In this document: piece by piece, positions 15,132 through 24,512 of the stretch
How the letters are laid out: every line of letters begins with the position of its first letter
Position numbering within the stretch: the first letter of the stretch is position 1
Assembly: GCA_033762735.1 (NCBI GenBank)
Contig: JANRLJ010000155.1
Span: 1 to 64,000, forward strand
Source of the DNA: JANRLJ01 sp033762735
GTDB taxonomy: Bacteria > Chloroflexota > Anaerolineae > Aggregatilineales > Phototrophicaceae
Length of the DNA stretch: 64,000 nucleotides
Direction: 5' to 3'
Notes under the pieces: model-generated
Told to the model about the DNA's origin: nothing
Databases searched by the model: none
What the model saw: the letters and a program-made list of their open reading frames with translations, nothing else
Program-made: the position numbers and the translations under genes

Positions 15132-17759
15132 TTATAGCAAGTTCAGCGCACGGCGGTAAGTGTCCAGCGCTTCCTGCAACCGTCCCTGCCGCATCAGGCC
15201 ATCGCCCAGTACGCGATACAGCGATGCGTTGGACTTATAGCCTTCCTGCTTGAGCAATCCGCTCAGATCACCGACCACAGCATCCAGCGCGAGGTTGGCC
15301 CGCACGATGGTTTCATAATCCTGCAAACCGCCTGTGAAATCACCGCTGCTGATGCGGCTGCGGGCGCTTTGCAGCGTCCCGGCCAGGTCGATCTGCGCGG
15401 CAGCGACGGGCACAGGCGCGGGCGAGGCTGCGGCAACCGTCGGCACCGTCACGGCAGGCACGGGAGCGGGCGGCTGTGGAATGGTCTGGGCGACGGTTTC
15501 GGGCTGTTCGACCTCAACCGTGATCGTATCAATCAGCCAGTCGGGGACGGTATCCGTCTTTTCGACACCAGCCTCGCGCAGCCAATCGGGCAGGTCATCA
15601 TCTTCAACCGGGGAAATGGCGGAGACAGGCGACAATTCCTGCGGGAACTGTTCCTGCAACCAGTCCGGCAGTTCGCTGACAGCGGCGGGTTCTTCGTCCA
15701 TATCTTCGAGCGCAAATGGCAGTGCGCCTGATGCTTCCACACCAATTTCGGTGATGGGTGTCGCGCCAGCGGTTGCGCCTAACCAGTCGGGCAGCGCTTC
15801 AGGTTCACCAGCGGGCACATCGCGTTCCACCGGGAGATTGGCCTGCTGCAAGGTCGCCTGCTGCGCGCCTTCCACCGGAGAAAATTCCCCTGTCTGGAGT
15901 TGGCTCAGGCGTTCAGCGTACCAGTCCGGCACCTGATCGACATTCAGTTCGCCCATCTGCCGCTCAAGCTCGAAGGCTTCCACCCAGGGATCGTTGGTAT
16001 CGACTTGCAATTCTTCCGCCAGCAATGACGCAGCAGGCGCGGCAGCCGCCGGGGTGGGTGTAGCTTCCTCTTCATCCGCGAACAGGCTGCCAAGCGGGTC
16101 GACCTGTTCGTCCATACTGCTGCTGAGCCAATCGGGCAGATCGACCGCCTGCGGCTCGACGATCTGGTCGATCAGCGGTGGCTGTTCGGTCTTGCGCGGC
16201 GCGTTCAGATCAACCGGGGGCGGCCCAACCTGATCGAGCAGCCAGTCGGGAATCTGCGCCTGGAGCGTCGGCTCGGCTTCTTCCTCATCGACCACAAAAC
16301 CGGTGTCATCGCTCAGCGCTGCGCCCGCGTCCATCAGCGTATCAAGGAAGCCCTTGATTTCCTCAGGGGCGACCTGCTGACCGCTGGAAAGTGCCTGCAT
16401 TACGCGGTCACTCTTGGCTTCTTCGATAATCGACTGAGGATTATCGCGCCCAGTCTGTCCGGCTTCGGCGTTCTGTGCTGAGGCCAGTTGATCCAGCCAT
16501 GCAACCGGGTCATCGGCGGTGACTTCATCCAGCGCATCCACATCCAATTCCGGTGTGGCGTTGAAATCGAAGGAGTCTTCCTCGAAGCGATAGCCCGTGT
16601 AACCGGGCACGTCCGACGGCGCTTCTGCTGCCGGGAGCGGCACGTTAAAGTCAGCGGCGGTCGTGAGTTCTTCCGCATCCGCCCCCTGACGCAGCGCGAG
16701 GCTTTCCAGCCATTCCAGCGGATCAACATTGGAGTCGGTCGGGTCACTCACCGCGCGGTTCACAGGTTCCGGCGGTGCGACGGACGGTTGAGGGGTGAGC
16801 GGCGGCAGATCAAACGGGTTGTCCTGAGCACCGGACAGCCCTTGCAGCCAGTCGAGCGGATTCTCTGCCTCGGCCTGCGGTTCGGCCAGTGCATCGAGCG
16901 CACTCAGATCAAGCTGACCGCCGAGCGAATCCAGATCAAGCGGCGGGAGTTCATTGCCAATGCCAGAAAGATCAAAGGTTGGCAGATCAACACCGGGGTT
17001 TGAGGCCAGGCTTTCCAGCCATGCCAGCCCTTCATTCGCTTCGGGCGACACCAGTTCGGTCGTCGCTTCCATATCGGTCGTTTCAAAGCGCGGCAGATCA
17101 AAGGACGGTGTTGCGGGTGCTGCCGGAACCAGTTCAGGCGCGGGCGGCGGCGCAGCAGCGGGCGGCGGTGCACTGGACTGACGCGCGGCTTTCTTCGCGG
17201 CTTCGTCGGCCTGTTTCTTCTCCCACTGTTCCTGGGTCATGCCGTAGGGAATATAGCCCGGCCCAGTATCGGCGACCGTCGCCGGATCAACTTCGGCAAT
17301 CTGCATGTCAGCAGAGGTGGTAAAGCCTTCGTCGGCACCCTGGCGCTTTGCCAGCGTTTCCATCCATGCCATCAGTTCGTCGGGCGACATCTTATCGAAA
17401 TCGGGCATGTCCCCGGCGGAAGCAGCGGGTGCCGGCGCTGATGGTGCAGAGGCAGCAGGTGCAGCAACAGGCGCTGCCGCTGGTGGTGTGCTGGCAGGTG
17501 CCGCACTCTGGCGGGCGGCTTTCTTCGCGGCTTCGTCGGCCTGTTTCTTTTCCCACTGTTCCTGGGTCATGCCGTAAGGGATATAGCCTGGCCCGGTATC
17601 GCTGACCGTCGCGGGGTCGATCTCGGCGATCTGCATATTGGCTGAGGTGGTGAAGCCTTCGTCGGCACCCTGGCGCTTCGCCAGCGTTTCCATCCACGCC
17701 ATCAGTTCTTCGGGCGACATTTTGTCAAAATCTGGTGTGTTATCTGCCGGTGGCATCAC
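15132..17759 (-). CDS. Acidic repeat protein with W-containing motifs and C-terminal TPR-like region
   Basis: 875 aa. Residues ~8-85 and ~118-195 are two near-identical modules (PDFDKMSPEELMAWMETLAK ... GYIPYGMTQEQWEKKQADEA). More divergent copies follow, marked by PLEWLESLALRQGAD, ENPLDWLQGL and DDPVAWLDQLAS. From about residue 500 on there are at least seven short motifs of the form (V/L/I)PDWL (for example LPDWLQEQF, LPDWLREAG) in acidic, proline-rich linkers. The last ~85 residues (LAGTLQSARS ... EALDTYRRALNLL) look like TPR helices. No enzyme domain or membrane segment is seen. It shares the W motifs with the gene upstream and is spaced from it by about 50 bases, so the two probably form an operon. 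Start is GTG 17759 or the ATG next to it. Probably a scaffold with many docking motifs (inference). Confidence 0.7.
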   Translation of the reverse strand: MMPPADNTPDFDKMSPEELMAWMETLAKRQGADEGFTTSANMQIAEIDPATVSDTGPGYIPYGMTQEQWEKKQADEAAKKAARQSAAPASTPPAAAPVAAPAASAPSAPAPAASAGDMPDFDKMSPDELMAWMETLAKRQGADEGFTTSADMQIAEVDPATVADTGPGYIPYGMTQEQWEKKQADEAAKKAARQSSAPPPAAAPPPAPELVPAAPATPSFDLPRFETTDMEATTELVSPEANEGLAWLESLASNPGVDLPTFDLSGIGNELPPLDLDSLGGQLDLSALDALAEPQAEAENPLDWLQGLSGAQDNPFDLPPLTPQPSVAPPEPVNRAVSDPTDSNVDPLEWLESLALRQGADAEELTTAADFNVPLPAAEAPSDVPGYTGYRFEEDSFDFNATPELDVDALDEVTADDPVAWLDQLASAQNAEAGQTGRDNPQSIIEEAKSDRVMQALSSGQQVAPEEIKGFLDTLMDAGAALSDDTGFVVDEEEAEPTLQAQIPDWLLDQVGPPPVDLNAPRKTEQPPLIDQIVEPQAVDLPDWLSSSMDEQVDPLGSLFADEEEATPTPAAAAPAASLLAEELQVDTNDPWVEAFELERQMGELNVDQVPDWYAERLSQLQTGEFSPVEGAQQATLQQANLPVERDVPAGEPEALPDWLGATAGATPITEIGVEASGALPFALEDMDEEPAAVSELPDWLQEQFPQELSPVSAISPVEDDDLPDWLREAGVEKTDTVPDWLIDTITVEVEQPETVAQTIPQPPAPVPAVTVPTVAAASPAPVPVAAAQIDLAGTLQSARSRISSGDFTGGLQDYETIVRANLALDAVVGDLSGLLKQEGYKSNASLYRVLGDGLMRQGRLQEALDTYRRALNLL

Positions 17760-17810
17760 TTATCCCTCAACTATAGGCAAAACCGACGCAAAACGACACG
17801 CGAAGGCCGT

Positions 17811-20800
17811 TTATTTTTTATCATCCAAATCGTCGTAACTCAACCAGGGCGGCAGTTCGTCCCCTAGCTCATCCACATCCAGCGGTTCGGCTGAGGTGGT
17901 CAGCGCAGCCGTAGTCGTTCCCTGTGGTGCGCCGTCACCATTGCGATTGGTCAGGCGGCGCAGCCAGGCGGGCGGGCGCGAGAAGACAAAGCGCCGCCGG
18001 GTGGGAACACCGCCGGATTCAGGCAGCGTGGGCGGCTGACTCATTTCCTCGCGGACGATCTGCTCCAGCCACGCGAAACTCTGTACCTCGCGCCGGATAG
18101 CCTGCGGTGTAGGTTCTTCACGACGGGCGACAAAGGCACTTTCGAGCGGGGCATCTTCCTCCGCCTCGTAATCCACATCCAGACCCGGCACCATCGCATT
18201 CAGCCAGTCAGGGGCATTATCCGCCGCAATCGGCGCATATTCCTGGGACGGTGCGGCAACCAGCGGAAGTTCTTCTGCCGGAGCAGGTATCTCTGCGAAG
18301 GCAGGTTCTTCATCCATCTCTCCCAGCCACCCGAAGTCGTCCGCCGCCTCAGGCTGATCGTCCTGGCTGTCCAGTATCGCTGCGCCGAGCGCTCCGGCGG
18401 CGACAGGTGCGCTGTCCGCCAACCAGGCGGGCATGTCTTCGATCACGGCTTCCTGCGAGTCTTCATCATCGCCATACAGCGCGGGCGCGGCCTGTGCATC
18501 TTCTTCAATGTTCAGGTCAGACAGCCATGACGGGGTTTCTTCCGCTGTCACGGGTTCGTCTTCGATGGAGTCTTCCTCAAAGGCGTTCCAATCAATTTCT
18601 TCTTCTTCACTGTCGCCCTGACCGAACAGTACAGGGTCGGCGCCAGGCTGGACTGCTTGCTCATCCTCAACATCGTCATCGCCGAAGCTGATGCCCGACA
18701 GCCATGACGGGGTTTCTTCCGCCGTCACTGGCTCGTCCTCGGTCGCGCTTTCATCGAATGCGCCGCTTTCATCGAATGCGCCCCAATTGAGTTCGTCCTC
18801 GTCGCTTTCCCCCTGCCCGAACAGCATCGGCTCAGCGGCGGGTTGCGCTGCTGCTTCATCCTCAATGTCGTCATCACCGAAGCTGATGCCCGACAGCCAT
18901 GACGGGGTTTCTTCCGCCGTCACTGGCTCGTCCTCGGTCGCGCTTTCATCGAATGCGCCGCTTTCATCGAATGCGCCCCAATCGAGTTCGTCCTCGTCGC
19001 TGTCGCCCTGCCCGAACAGCACAGGGTCGGCGGCAGGCTGGACTGCTTCTTCGTCCTCAATATCGTCATCGCCGAAGCTGATGCCTGACAGCCATGACGG
19101 GGTTTCTTCCGCCGTCACAGGTTCGTCTTCGGTCGCGCTTTCATCGAATGCGCCGCTTTCATCAAAGGCGCCCCAATCGAGTTCGTCCTCCTCGTCGCTT
19201 TCCCCGAACAGCATCGGCTCAGCGGCGGGTTGGGCTGCTTGTTCGTCCTCAACGTCGTCATCGCCGAAGCTGATGCCCGACAGCCATGACGGGGTTTCTT
19301 CCGCCGCGACAGGCTCATCCTGCGCAGCGTCTTCTTCGAACGCGCTCCATTCGAGAGCGTCTGCATCAGCAGCGGAGTCACTCACTGAACCGAGCGCCAG
19401 CGGCTCAAAGGCCTCTTCCTCGGCGTCCTCGTCCTCGAACAGGCTCCAGTCGAGTTCGCCGGACTCCTCATCCGCAGCACCCATCACAGGGGTCGGTGTT
19501 GCTTCCTCGGCGTCATCTTCGCCGAAGTTCATCTCAGACAGCCACGAAGGCGTTTCCTCAACCTGCGGCTGAGAAGTCCCTGTTTCGCCAAAACTGCCCC
19601 AGTCAAAACCGCCTGCTTCGTCCGGTTCGGCTTCCACATAAGCAGCATCGGCGATGTTATCGGCGAAAGAACCGTAATCGGTCTGCGCAGCGGCGGGTTC
19701 GGCCTCTGCGGCGTCCGCATCATCCATCTCCAGCGACGACAGCCAGTCCGGGACTTCAGCGGCAATGGCAGGCTGATCGTCCTCGTCATCCAGTCCACTT
19801 GCCCAGGCGAACTGCTGACTACCGTTATCGATGGTGGCCTCATCCACCGCGGAGTCGCTCACCATCCATGCAGGCTGCACATCCGGCTGCGCGGGTGCGC
19901 TGTCTTCGTCGTCCTCCAGTGTGAATTCGTCCTCCACACCGCCGACCGACGACAGCCAATCCGGTACACCGGAAACCGCTTCTTCCGCCTCGTCTTCATC
20001 CCCCCACAGCGAACCACCGTCATCCTGTGCGTTTTCAAAAGACGCACTGGCGCGGCTCACCCAGGAAGGCGTGGTGGATTCGACGGGCGCTTCGACCGGA
20101 TCGGCTTCTTCGTCGGTCGCCCAATCCACTTCTTCGTCATCATCAAACAGGCTGAAGACGGCCTCCTCGTCCGCTGCGGCGGTCGTTTCCGGTTCGCGCA
20201 TCCAGTCGAGTGCGTCGTCCTCATCGTCGCCGAACAGGTTCAGCGGCGGCTCGGTTCCGGCTTCCGCACGGGGTGGCTGTGTCGTCTGTGCCGCCTGTGT
20301 TTCGGGTGCCCCTTGCAGCCATTCGAGGCCATCTGCTTCGGACTCGTCCTCCGGCTCCGAAGGGTCATCAAACCAGCTTGCGAAATCTTCGTTATCGTTC
20401 ATAGACACCTGCTCATTTCGCCCTGTAGATGCCCCGGTTTCCGCCGTCGGAGCTGCCGACTCCTGCCAGTCAAAATCGTCACTGTCCCCACCTGCCAGCG
20501 ACTCCAGCCGCATCATTTCATCCAGCAGATCGGGGTCTTCCAGCCACTCACTGGTGGCGGGCTTCACCTCTGCGGACGAGTCCAGCGGGCGCGAGACGGC
20601 TTGGTCTTCAGCGATTTGTACGCCGCTGTCGCGCATCCACGCCAGCGGGTCATCGCCATCGTCATCATCTTCTTCAAACAGGGATCCAGTGCGGCGGGGC
20701 GCATCATCTACGACTTCCACACCGCTGTCACGCATCCACGCCAGCGGATCGGCTTCGTCCGCCGCTTGCAGCGCGATGTCGTCTTCCTCAGCGAATGGAT

Positions 20801-22310
20801 CGAAGACACCGCCGTCTTCCTCATCCTGGAGTTCCACGCCGCTCTCGCGCATCCACGCCAGCGGGTCTTCTAAATCGGGAGTCGTGGCCGGACGTGCAGC
20901 CGCCGCTGTCGCTTCATCCGCCGCGATTTCCACGCCGCTCTCGCGCATCCACGCCAGCGGATCGTCGTTCGCGGCTTCGAGGAACGTGTCATCATCATCG
21001 AACAGCGCGACGGCGGAATCGACCTGCTGCTCGTCGTCATCGTCAAAGCCCAGATCACCCCCGAACAGATCGTCAAAATTGGGCATTTCGTCCGAGGCGC
21101 GGAATTCCTCGGCTTCCGGTTCATCCTCTGCCTGCGTCTGCCCTTGCAAGCGGTTAAGCATCCCCGTTATCCCGGTCGAAGGACGCGATGGTGCAGACGC
21201 AGGCACGGGTTCTTCGCTCATGGACGTAAGCCAGTCGTCGCCCTCTTCGAGGTCGTCCTCTTCGAGGTCGTCCACTTCCAGCAGGGACGCATCCGCAGGC
21301 TCTTCCATCCAGTTGCCGGGGAAGTTGAGGGTATCGTCCTTCTCGGACTCGTTGGTTTCGTTCAAGGAAAGTTCGTCCGCGCCGAGCCAGTCATCACTCG
21401 TATCGAACAGCGCAGAAAAATCATCATCGTCGGAGCCAGCCGCGACAGCACCAAAGCCCGCCGCCCCTGCCAGCCCGCCTTCGGGCGAATCGTCCAGTTG
21501 CAGCAGCCAGTCAGGGTTATCGGCGGTGAGATCGCGATGCGCGACCGTCTGATAATCCAGTTCAGGGAGTTCAAAGGCGTCGTCATCGGGTGGCACACCC
21601 TGCGCCATTTCCAGCGCGAGATAAGGGTCAACCGCCTCAATGCGGCTGAGGTAGCGCTGTGCATCCGACGGACGCTGTTCGTTCAGCCACAGTTCGGCCA
21701 GCACAACATTGGCTTCCAGGCAGTCCGGCAGTGCGGTCAGTACATCCAGCGCGACTTCCGCCGCTTCCACCGGGCGCTGTGCTTCGTTCAGCACGCGCAC
21801 CAGCAGCAGCCGCAGATCCACCCGGTCGGGCGACTGTGAGAGGGTGCGCTGAAGCACATTGATGGACTGGTCGTAAAGGCCGTTGCGGGCATACTGCCGC
21901 GCCACCGCGCCGGTCGTTAGCGGGATTTTGGCCTGCTCCACCCCGCGATGCTGGCGATAGAGTTCGCGCAGCAGTTCGATCAACTGAGGGTTATTGGGGT
22001 CCTGCTCGAAGGCACGTTCGTAGTGCCAGATCGAATCATCGGGGCGCTGAATGTGGCTGTAGACCTCGCCCAGCCCCACATGGGTTTCATAATGGTCGGG
22101 GGCAACGCTTAAATAGCGCTGCAAAACCTCGCTGGCTTCTTCCCAGCGGCTTTCCTGCAGCAGCGCCTGGCCGAGTTTCTGGTAGGCCGCGCCATTTTTG
22201 GGATAGTGTTGCAGAATATGCCTGGCATGATAGGCTGCTTCGTCGAAGGCATTATCCGCCAACAGCGTATCCAGTCTTGCCAGATATTGATTCAGACTAA
22301 TAGCGCTCAT
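17811..22310 (-). CDS. Giant acidic TPR protein with tandem W-motif repeats
   Basis: 1499 aa from ATG 22310 (a TTG codon precedes it). Residues ~1-220 are TPR repeats (YHARHILQHYPKNGAAYQKL, ALLQESRWEEASEVL and so on). The remaining ~1280 residues are strongly acidic and contain two motif series: DPLAWMR(E/D)SGVE, five copies, and TPSWLSGISFGDDD, about six copies, of which four belong to a tandem module of 64-65 residues. Further PDWLSS and PPAWLRR motifs occur up to the C-terminus. Composition is dominated by D, E, A and S, so most of the chain is probably disordered with tryptophan docking sites. No signal peptide or membrane helix. Function unknown; such TPR plus PDWL-type proteins appear in Anaerolineae to my knowledge, without a described role. 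Confidence 0.75.
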   Translation of the reverse strand: MSAISLNQYLARLDTLLADNAFDEAAYHARHILQHYPKNGAAYQKLGQALLQESRWEEASEVLQRYLSVAPDHYETHVGLGEVYSHIQRPDDSIWHYERAFEQDPNNPQLIELLRELYRQHRGVEQAKIPLTTGAVARQYARNGLYDQSINVLQRTLSQSPDRVDLRLLLVRVLNEAQRPVEAAEVALDVLTALPDCLEANVVLAELWLNEQRPSDAQRYLSRIEAVDPYLALEMAQGVPPDDDAFELPELDYQTVAHRDLTADNPDWLLQLDDSPEGGLAGAAGFGAVAAGSDDDDFSALFDTSDDWLGADELSLNETNESEKDDTLNFPGNWMEEPADASLLEVDDLEEDDLEEGDDWLTSMSEEPVPASAPSRPSTGITGMLNRLQGQTQAEDEPEAEEFRASDEMPNFDDLFGGDLGFDDDDEQQVDSAVALFDDDDTFLEAANDDPLAWMRESGVEIAADEATAAAARPATTPDLEDPLAWMRESGVELQDEEDGGVFDPFAEEDDIALQAADEADPLAWMRDSGVEVVDDAPRRTGSLFEEDDDDGDDPLAWMRDSGVQIAEDQAVSRPLDSSAEVKPATSEWLEDPDLLDEMMRLESLAGGDSDDFDWQESAAPTAETGASTGRNEQVSMNDNEDFASWFDDPSEPEDESEADGLEWLQGAPETQAAQTTQPPRAEAGTEPPLNLFGDDEDDALDWMREPETTAAADEEAVFSLFDDDEEVDWATDEEADPVEAPVESTTPSWVSRASASFENAQDDGGSLWGDEDEAEEAVSGVPDWLSSVGGVEDEFTLEDDEDSAPAQPDVQPAWMVSDSAVDEATIDNGSQQFAWASGLDDEDDQPAIAAEVPDWLSSLEMDDADAAEAEPAAAQTDYGSFADNIADAAYVEAEPDEAGGFDWGSFGETGTSQPQVEETPSWLSEMNFGEDDAEEATPTPVMGAADEESGELDWSLFEDEDAEEEAFEPLALGSVSDSAADADALEWSAFEEDAAQDEPVAAEETPSWLSGISFGDDDVEDEQAAQPAAEPMLFGESDEEDELDWGAFDESGAFDESATEDEPVTAEETPSWLSGISFGDDDIEDEEAVQPAADPVLFGQGDSDEDELDWGAFDESGAFDESATEDEPVTAEETPSWLSGISFGDDDIEDEAAAQPAAEPMLFGQGESDEDELNWGAFDESGAFDESATEDEPVTAEETPSWLSGISFGDDDVEDEQAVQPGADPVLFGQGDSEEEEIDWNAFEEDSIEDEPVTAEETPSWLSDLNIEEDAQAAPALYGDDEDSQEAVIEDMPAWLADSAPVAAGALGAAILDSQDDQPEAADDFGWLGEMDEEPAFAEIPAPAEELPLVAAPSQEYAPIAADNAPDWLNAMVPGLDVDYEAEEDAPLESAFVARREEPTPQAIRREVQSFAWLEQIVREEMSQPPTLPESGGVPTRRRFVFSRPPAWLRRLTNRNGDGAPQGTTTAALTTSAEPLDVDELGDELPPWLSYDDLDDKK
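18520..19330 (-). repeat. In-gene tandem repeat, period 195/195/192 bases
   Basis: Within the 1499-aa gene the motif CCGAAGCTGATGCC recurs at about 18683, 18878, 19073 and 19265, giving periods of 195, 195 and 192 bases. The units are nearly identical at DNA level, which suggests recent duplication or conversion, and the period keeps the reading frame. Confidence 0.85.
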
Positions 22311-22469
22311 CAATTAACCTGACGATTCTCTAGGATGGCTGCTGCTTTCCGGCGCATGAGTGTGTCGCAACAAAATTATAACACATCGCTCGGAAACCTG
22401 CCCCCGATCTGACACAATTAGACCACCTTATCTATTGTATGTCTAAATCTTGCGCGAAGGATTGTCAAT

Positions 22470-23627
22470 ATGTACCAGCGACGTTTGTGTGTCGTACTGA
22501 TTCTGCTTATTTATCCTTTAAGTCTGCTCAATGCGCAAGTCAGCCCGACCACGACCCGGCAGGCTGCCGCGCCGACTCTGCTGGACTTCTGGGAAGGCCG
22601 GGCGGAATGGGTGCAGGAGATCGAGGATGTGGGGCTGCCCATCGGCGAAAGCGATACGCTGGCGATGGGCGATGGCGTGTTCTGGTCTTATCTCCACGCC
22701 AGCCATCAATCCGCCGGGGTGATTGACCAGTGCGGGATGCCTGTCGAATTTCCCGGCTGCCTGACGCGCTGGGAAAGCGTCGATGGTGGGGAGTCCTTCT
22801 CATTGCCCGCCCCTGTGTGCCTGATGCCGTGCGAGCGCTGCCCGTGCGACGATCAGCGCGACCACATCACCGCGCAGCAGTATCCACGTGTAACACGCGC
22901 TGGTGACGATTTTTACCTGACCTATGAATGGCGTGCGCAGACGATTCTGCGTCGTTCGTCCGATGGACTGAACTGGTCAGACTGGGACTATCTGCGAGTA
23001 CCATCGGGAACGTGGCCCAGTTCGGTTTTTCCGTGCAGCGCGGTGGAGCGCATCGGCCCGCACCCCAATATTCGCGGCGAGGTGCATGACTGCCTGGTCG
23101 GTGCACCGCCGGGGATTTATGTCGAAGGTGATACGCTGTATGTCTTCGTGGCAGCAGGCTCCGCGCCGGGGCATATGCGCTGTTATAAAGGCGACCGTCA
23201 CGGTGATCTGTCTCAACTGCAACCGTGCAGCACCGATCCACTGTTCGAGGGGGCGCGGGAATATGGCGCGGTCGATCTGCTGGGCGCGGAAGCCAACGCT
23301 TATTTTGATTTTCGCTATGTGAGTTCAGCCGAAGTGGTGCGTGTGGGCGACCGTTACTATATGTTCTACGAGGGGATTCGCGGGCCTGATGTGCTGGAGC
23401 GCGGGATGGATACGCAGTTCGGGCTGGGGCTGGCGCGGTCGCTGACCGACCAGATCGACGGCGCATGGGAGAAGTTTCCCGGCAACCCGCTTCTGATGGA
23501 CATGACGTTTAACTGGGGCGTCGGCCACGCTGACTTTGTGCTGATCGATGGCGTGAGCTATCTGTACACGGCAACATCGCAGGAAACACGCGGGCGCTAT
23601 CGGCTGGAATGGCGGTCTGGTTCGTGA
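22470..23627 (+). CDS. Secreted beta-propeller-like protein (GH43/GH32-type fold)
   Basis: 385 aa. Signal peptide at about residues 1-22 (VVLILLIYPLSLLNA). The mature chain has recurrent strands of the pattern DGVFWSYLHAS, DDFYLTYEWRA, GDTLYVFVAAGS, GDRYYMFYEGI and GVSYLYTAT, with SSDGLNWS, as in five-bladed propellers of glycoside hydrolase families 32, 43, 62 or sialidase-like folds. At least nine cysteines suggest disulphides outside the cell. A catalytic assignment is not possible by eye. AAGGA eight bases before ATG 22470 supports the start. Divergent from the giant TPR gene. Confidence 0.65.
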   Translation: MYQRRLCVVLILLIYPLSLLNAQVSPTTTRQAAAPTLLDFWEGRAEWVQEIEDVGLPIGESDTLAMGDGVFWSYLHASHQSAGVIDQCGMPVEFPGCLTRWESVDGGESFSLPAPVCLMPCERCPCDDQRDHITAQQYPRVTRAGDDFYLTYEWRAQTILRRSSDGLNWSDWDYLRVPSGTWPSSVFPCSAVERIGPHPNIRGEVHDCLVGAPPGIYVEGDTLYVFVAAGSAPGHMRCYKGDRHGDLSQLQPCSTDPLFEGAREYGAVDLLGAEANAYFDFRYVSSAEVVRVGDRYYMFYEGIRGPDVLERGMDTQFGLGLARSLTDQIDGAWEKFPGNPLLMDMTFNWGVGHADFVLIDGVSYLYTATSQETRGRYRLEWRSGS

Positions 23628-23676
23628 CAGACGCACTATGTAAGTACAGGCAAAACGAAACCGTGCGATATTTTTC

Positions 23677-23703
23677 GTAGGGACACGGCATACCGTGTCC
23701 GTA
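23677..23703. repeat. Palindromic intergenic repeat (family A)
   Basis: GTAGGGACACGGCATACCGT followed by GTCCGTA; preceded by TTTTTC as in several copies of the family. It lies in the convergent gap between the propeller gene and the PAP2-like gene, a typical terminator position. Confidence 0.75.
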
Positions 23704-23737
23704 TCGTTCTATTTTGTACCTGGCGCGTCAAGTTGTT

Positions 23738-24349
23738 TTAAAGCGGAACCGTCACCAGCAGGAACATCGCAGCAGAGATTGCCACGCCCACCATCGTCCC
23801 GACCACCACCTGCGCGGGCGTGTGCCGCCGCAGCTTAAGCCGTGCCGCGCCAACCAGCACCACCAGCGGCACGGTCAGCAGCATGGGCTGGAGGCCGAAC
23901 AGCGCACCCGCCGCCACCGTCGCCCCACTGATGCTGATAGCGTGGATGCTGATCTGCCAGACCAGCGTAATCAGTGAAATGACGGCAAGCTGCACCAGGC
24001 TGAACAGCGCGAACATGGGCAGCACTGGCGGCGCACCGAGCAGACGCATCGACACCCACGCCATCCCCGCGCAGCAGATCGACACAACCAGCGGCAAAAA
24101 GCGCTGGCGGCGCACCTTCATGTGAATATCCGTGATTCGACCAAGCTTGACCATGAGGGCGATGTAGACGACGGGCAGCACGCAGACCAGGACAACATAA
24201 ACAGCCGCCCACATGACAGCCTGCCCCCAGGTCGCCGCGCCTTTGGCTGCGATCAGAAACGCCATCACTGCCCAGACCACTGGGGGACTCAGCAGATCAG
24301 AAACAAGACGCGCCCACGAAAATTCGTATTGAGGTACACTCAAACGCAT
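23738..24349 (-). CDS. PAP2-like integral membrane protein with degenerate active site
   Basis: 203 aa, five to six hydrophobic helices. It aligns by eye with the PAP2 phosphatase family: KVRRQRFLPL in the place of motif 1 (KxxxxxxRP), SISGAT in the place of PSGH, and ARLKLRRHTPAQ in the place of SRxxxxxHxxxD. The histidine of motif 2 and the aspartate of motif 3 are missing, so ordinary lipid phosphate phosphatase activity is doubtful. Such degenerate homologues occur in several bacterial groups. Function unknown. Confidence 0.6.
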   Translation of the reverse strand: MRLSVPQYEFSWARLVSDLLSPPVVWAVMAFLIAAKGAATWGQAVMWAAVYVVLVCVLPVVYIALMVKLGRITDIHMKVRRQRFLPLVVSICCAGMAWVSMRLLGAPPVLPMFALFSLVQLAVISLITLVWQISIHAISISGATVAAGALFGLQPMLLTVPLVVLVGAARLKLRRHTPAQVVVGTMVGVAISAAMFLLVTVPL

Positions 24350-24452
24350 AAGGTTACTCAGCTATGCTTGTCTGACAGTGTGACTATAGCACACTTCTTT
24401 TAAGAATATTTAAAGACTTCTCCGCTGATTTCAGCGACGAATTTGGCTAAGA

Positions 24453-24479
24453 GTACGGGCAGGCGTGCCTCGCCCCTAC
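24453..24479. repeat. Palindromic intergenic repeat (family A variant)
   Basis: GTACGGGCAGGCGTGCCTCG followed by CCCCTAC. It lies in the leader of the next gene; a GTG inside it (24465) opens the frame of that gene but is unlikely to be the real start. Confidence 0.7.
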
Positions 24480-24512
24480 AGTAAAGCTGTTCAACAGCAG
24501 GTTGAATCTTCG

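Noticed and set aside
18520..19330. CRISPR-like regular repetition
   Set aside because: The units are 195 bases, coding and in frame, without short repeats separated by unique spacers.
19831..21552. Long plus-strand frame of 573 codons antisense to the giant TPR gene, rich in serine
   Set aside because: It mirrors the acidic codons of the real gene (GAC/GAA read backwards give Ser-rich chains), has no domain and no start site; the same holds for the 293-codon frame at 18691-19572.
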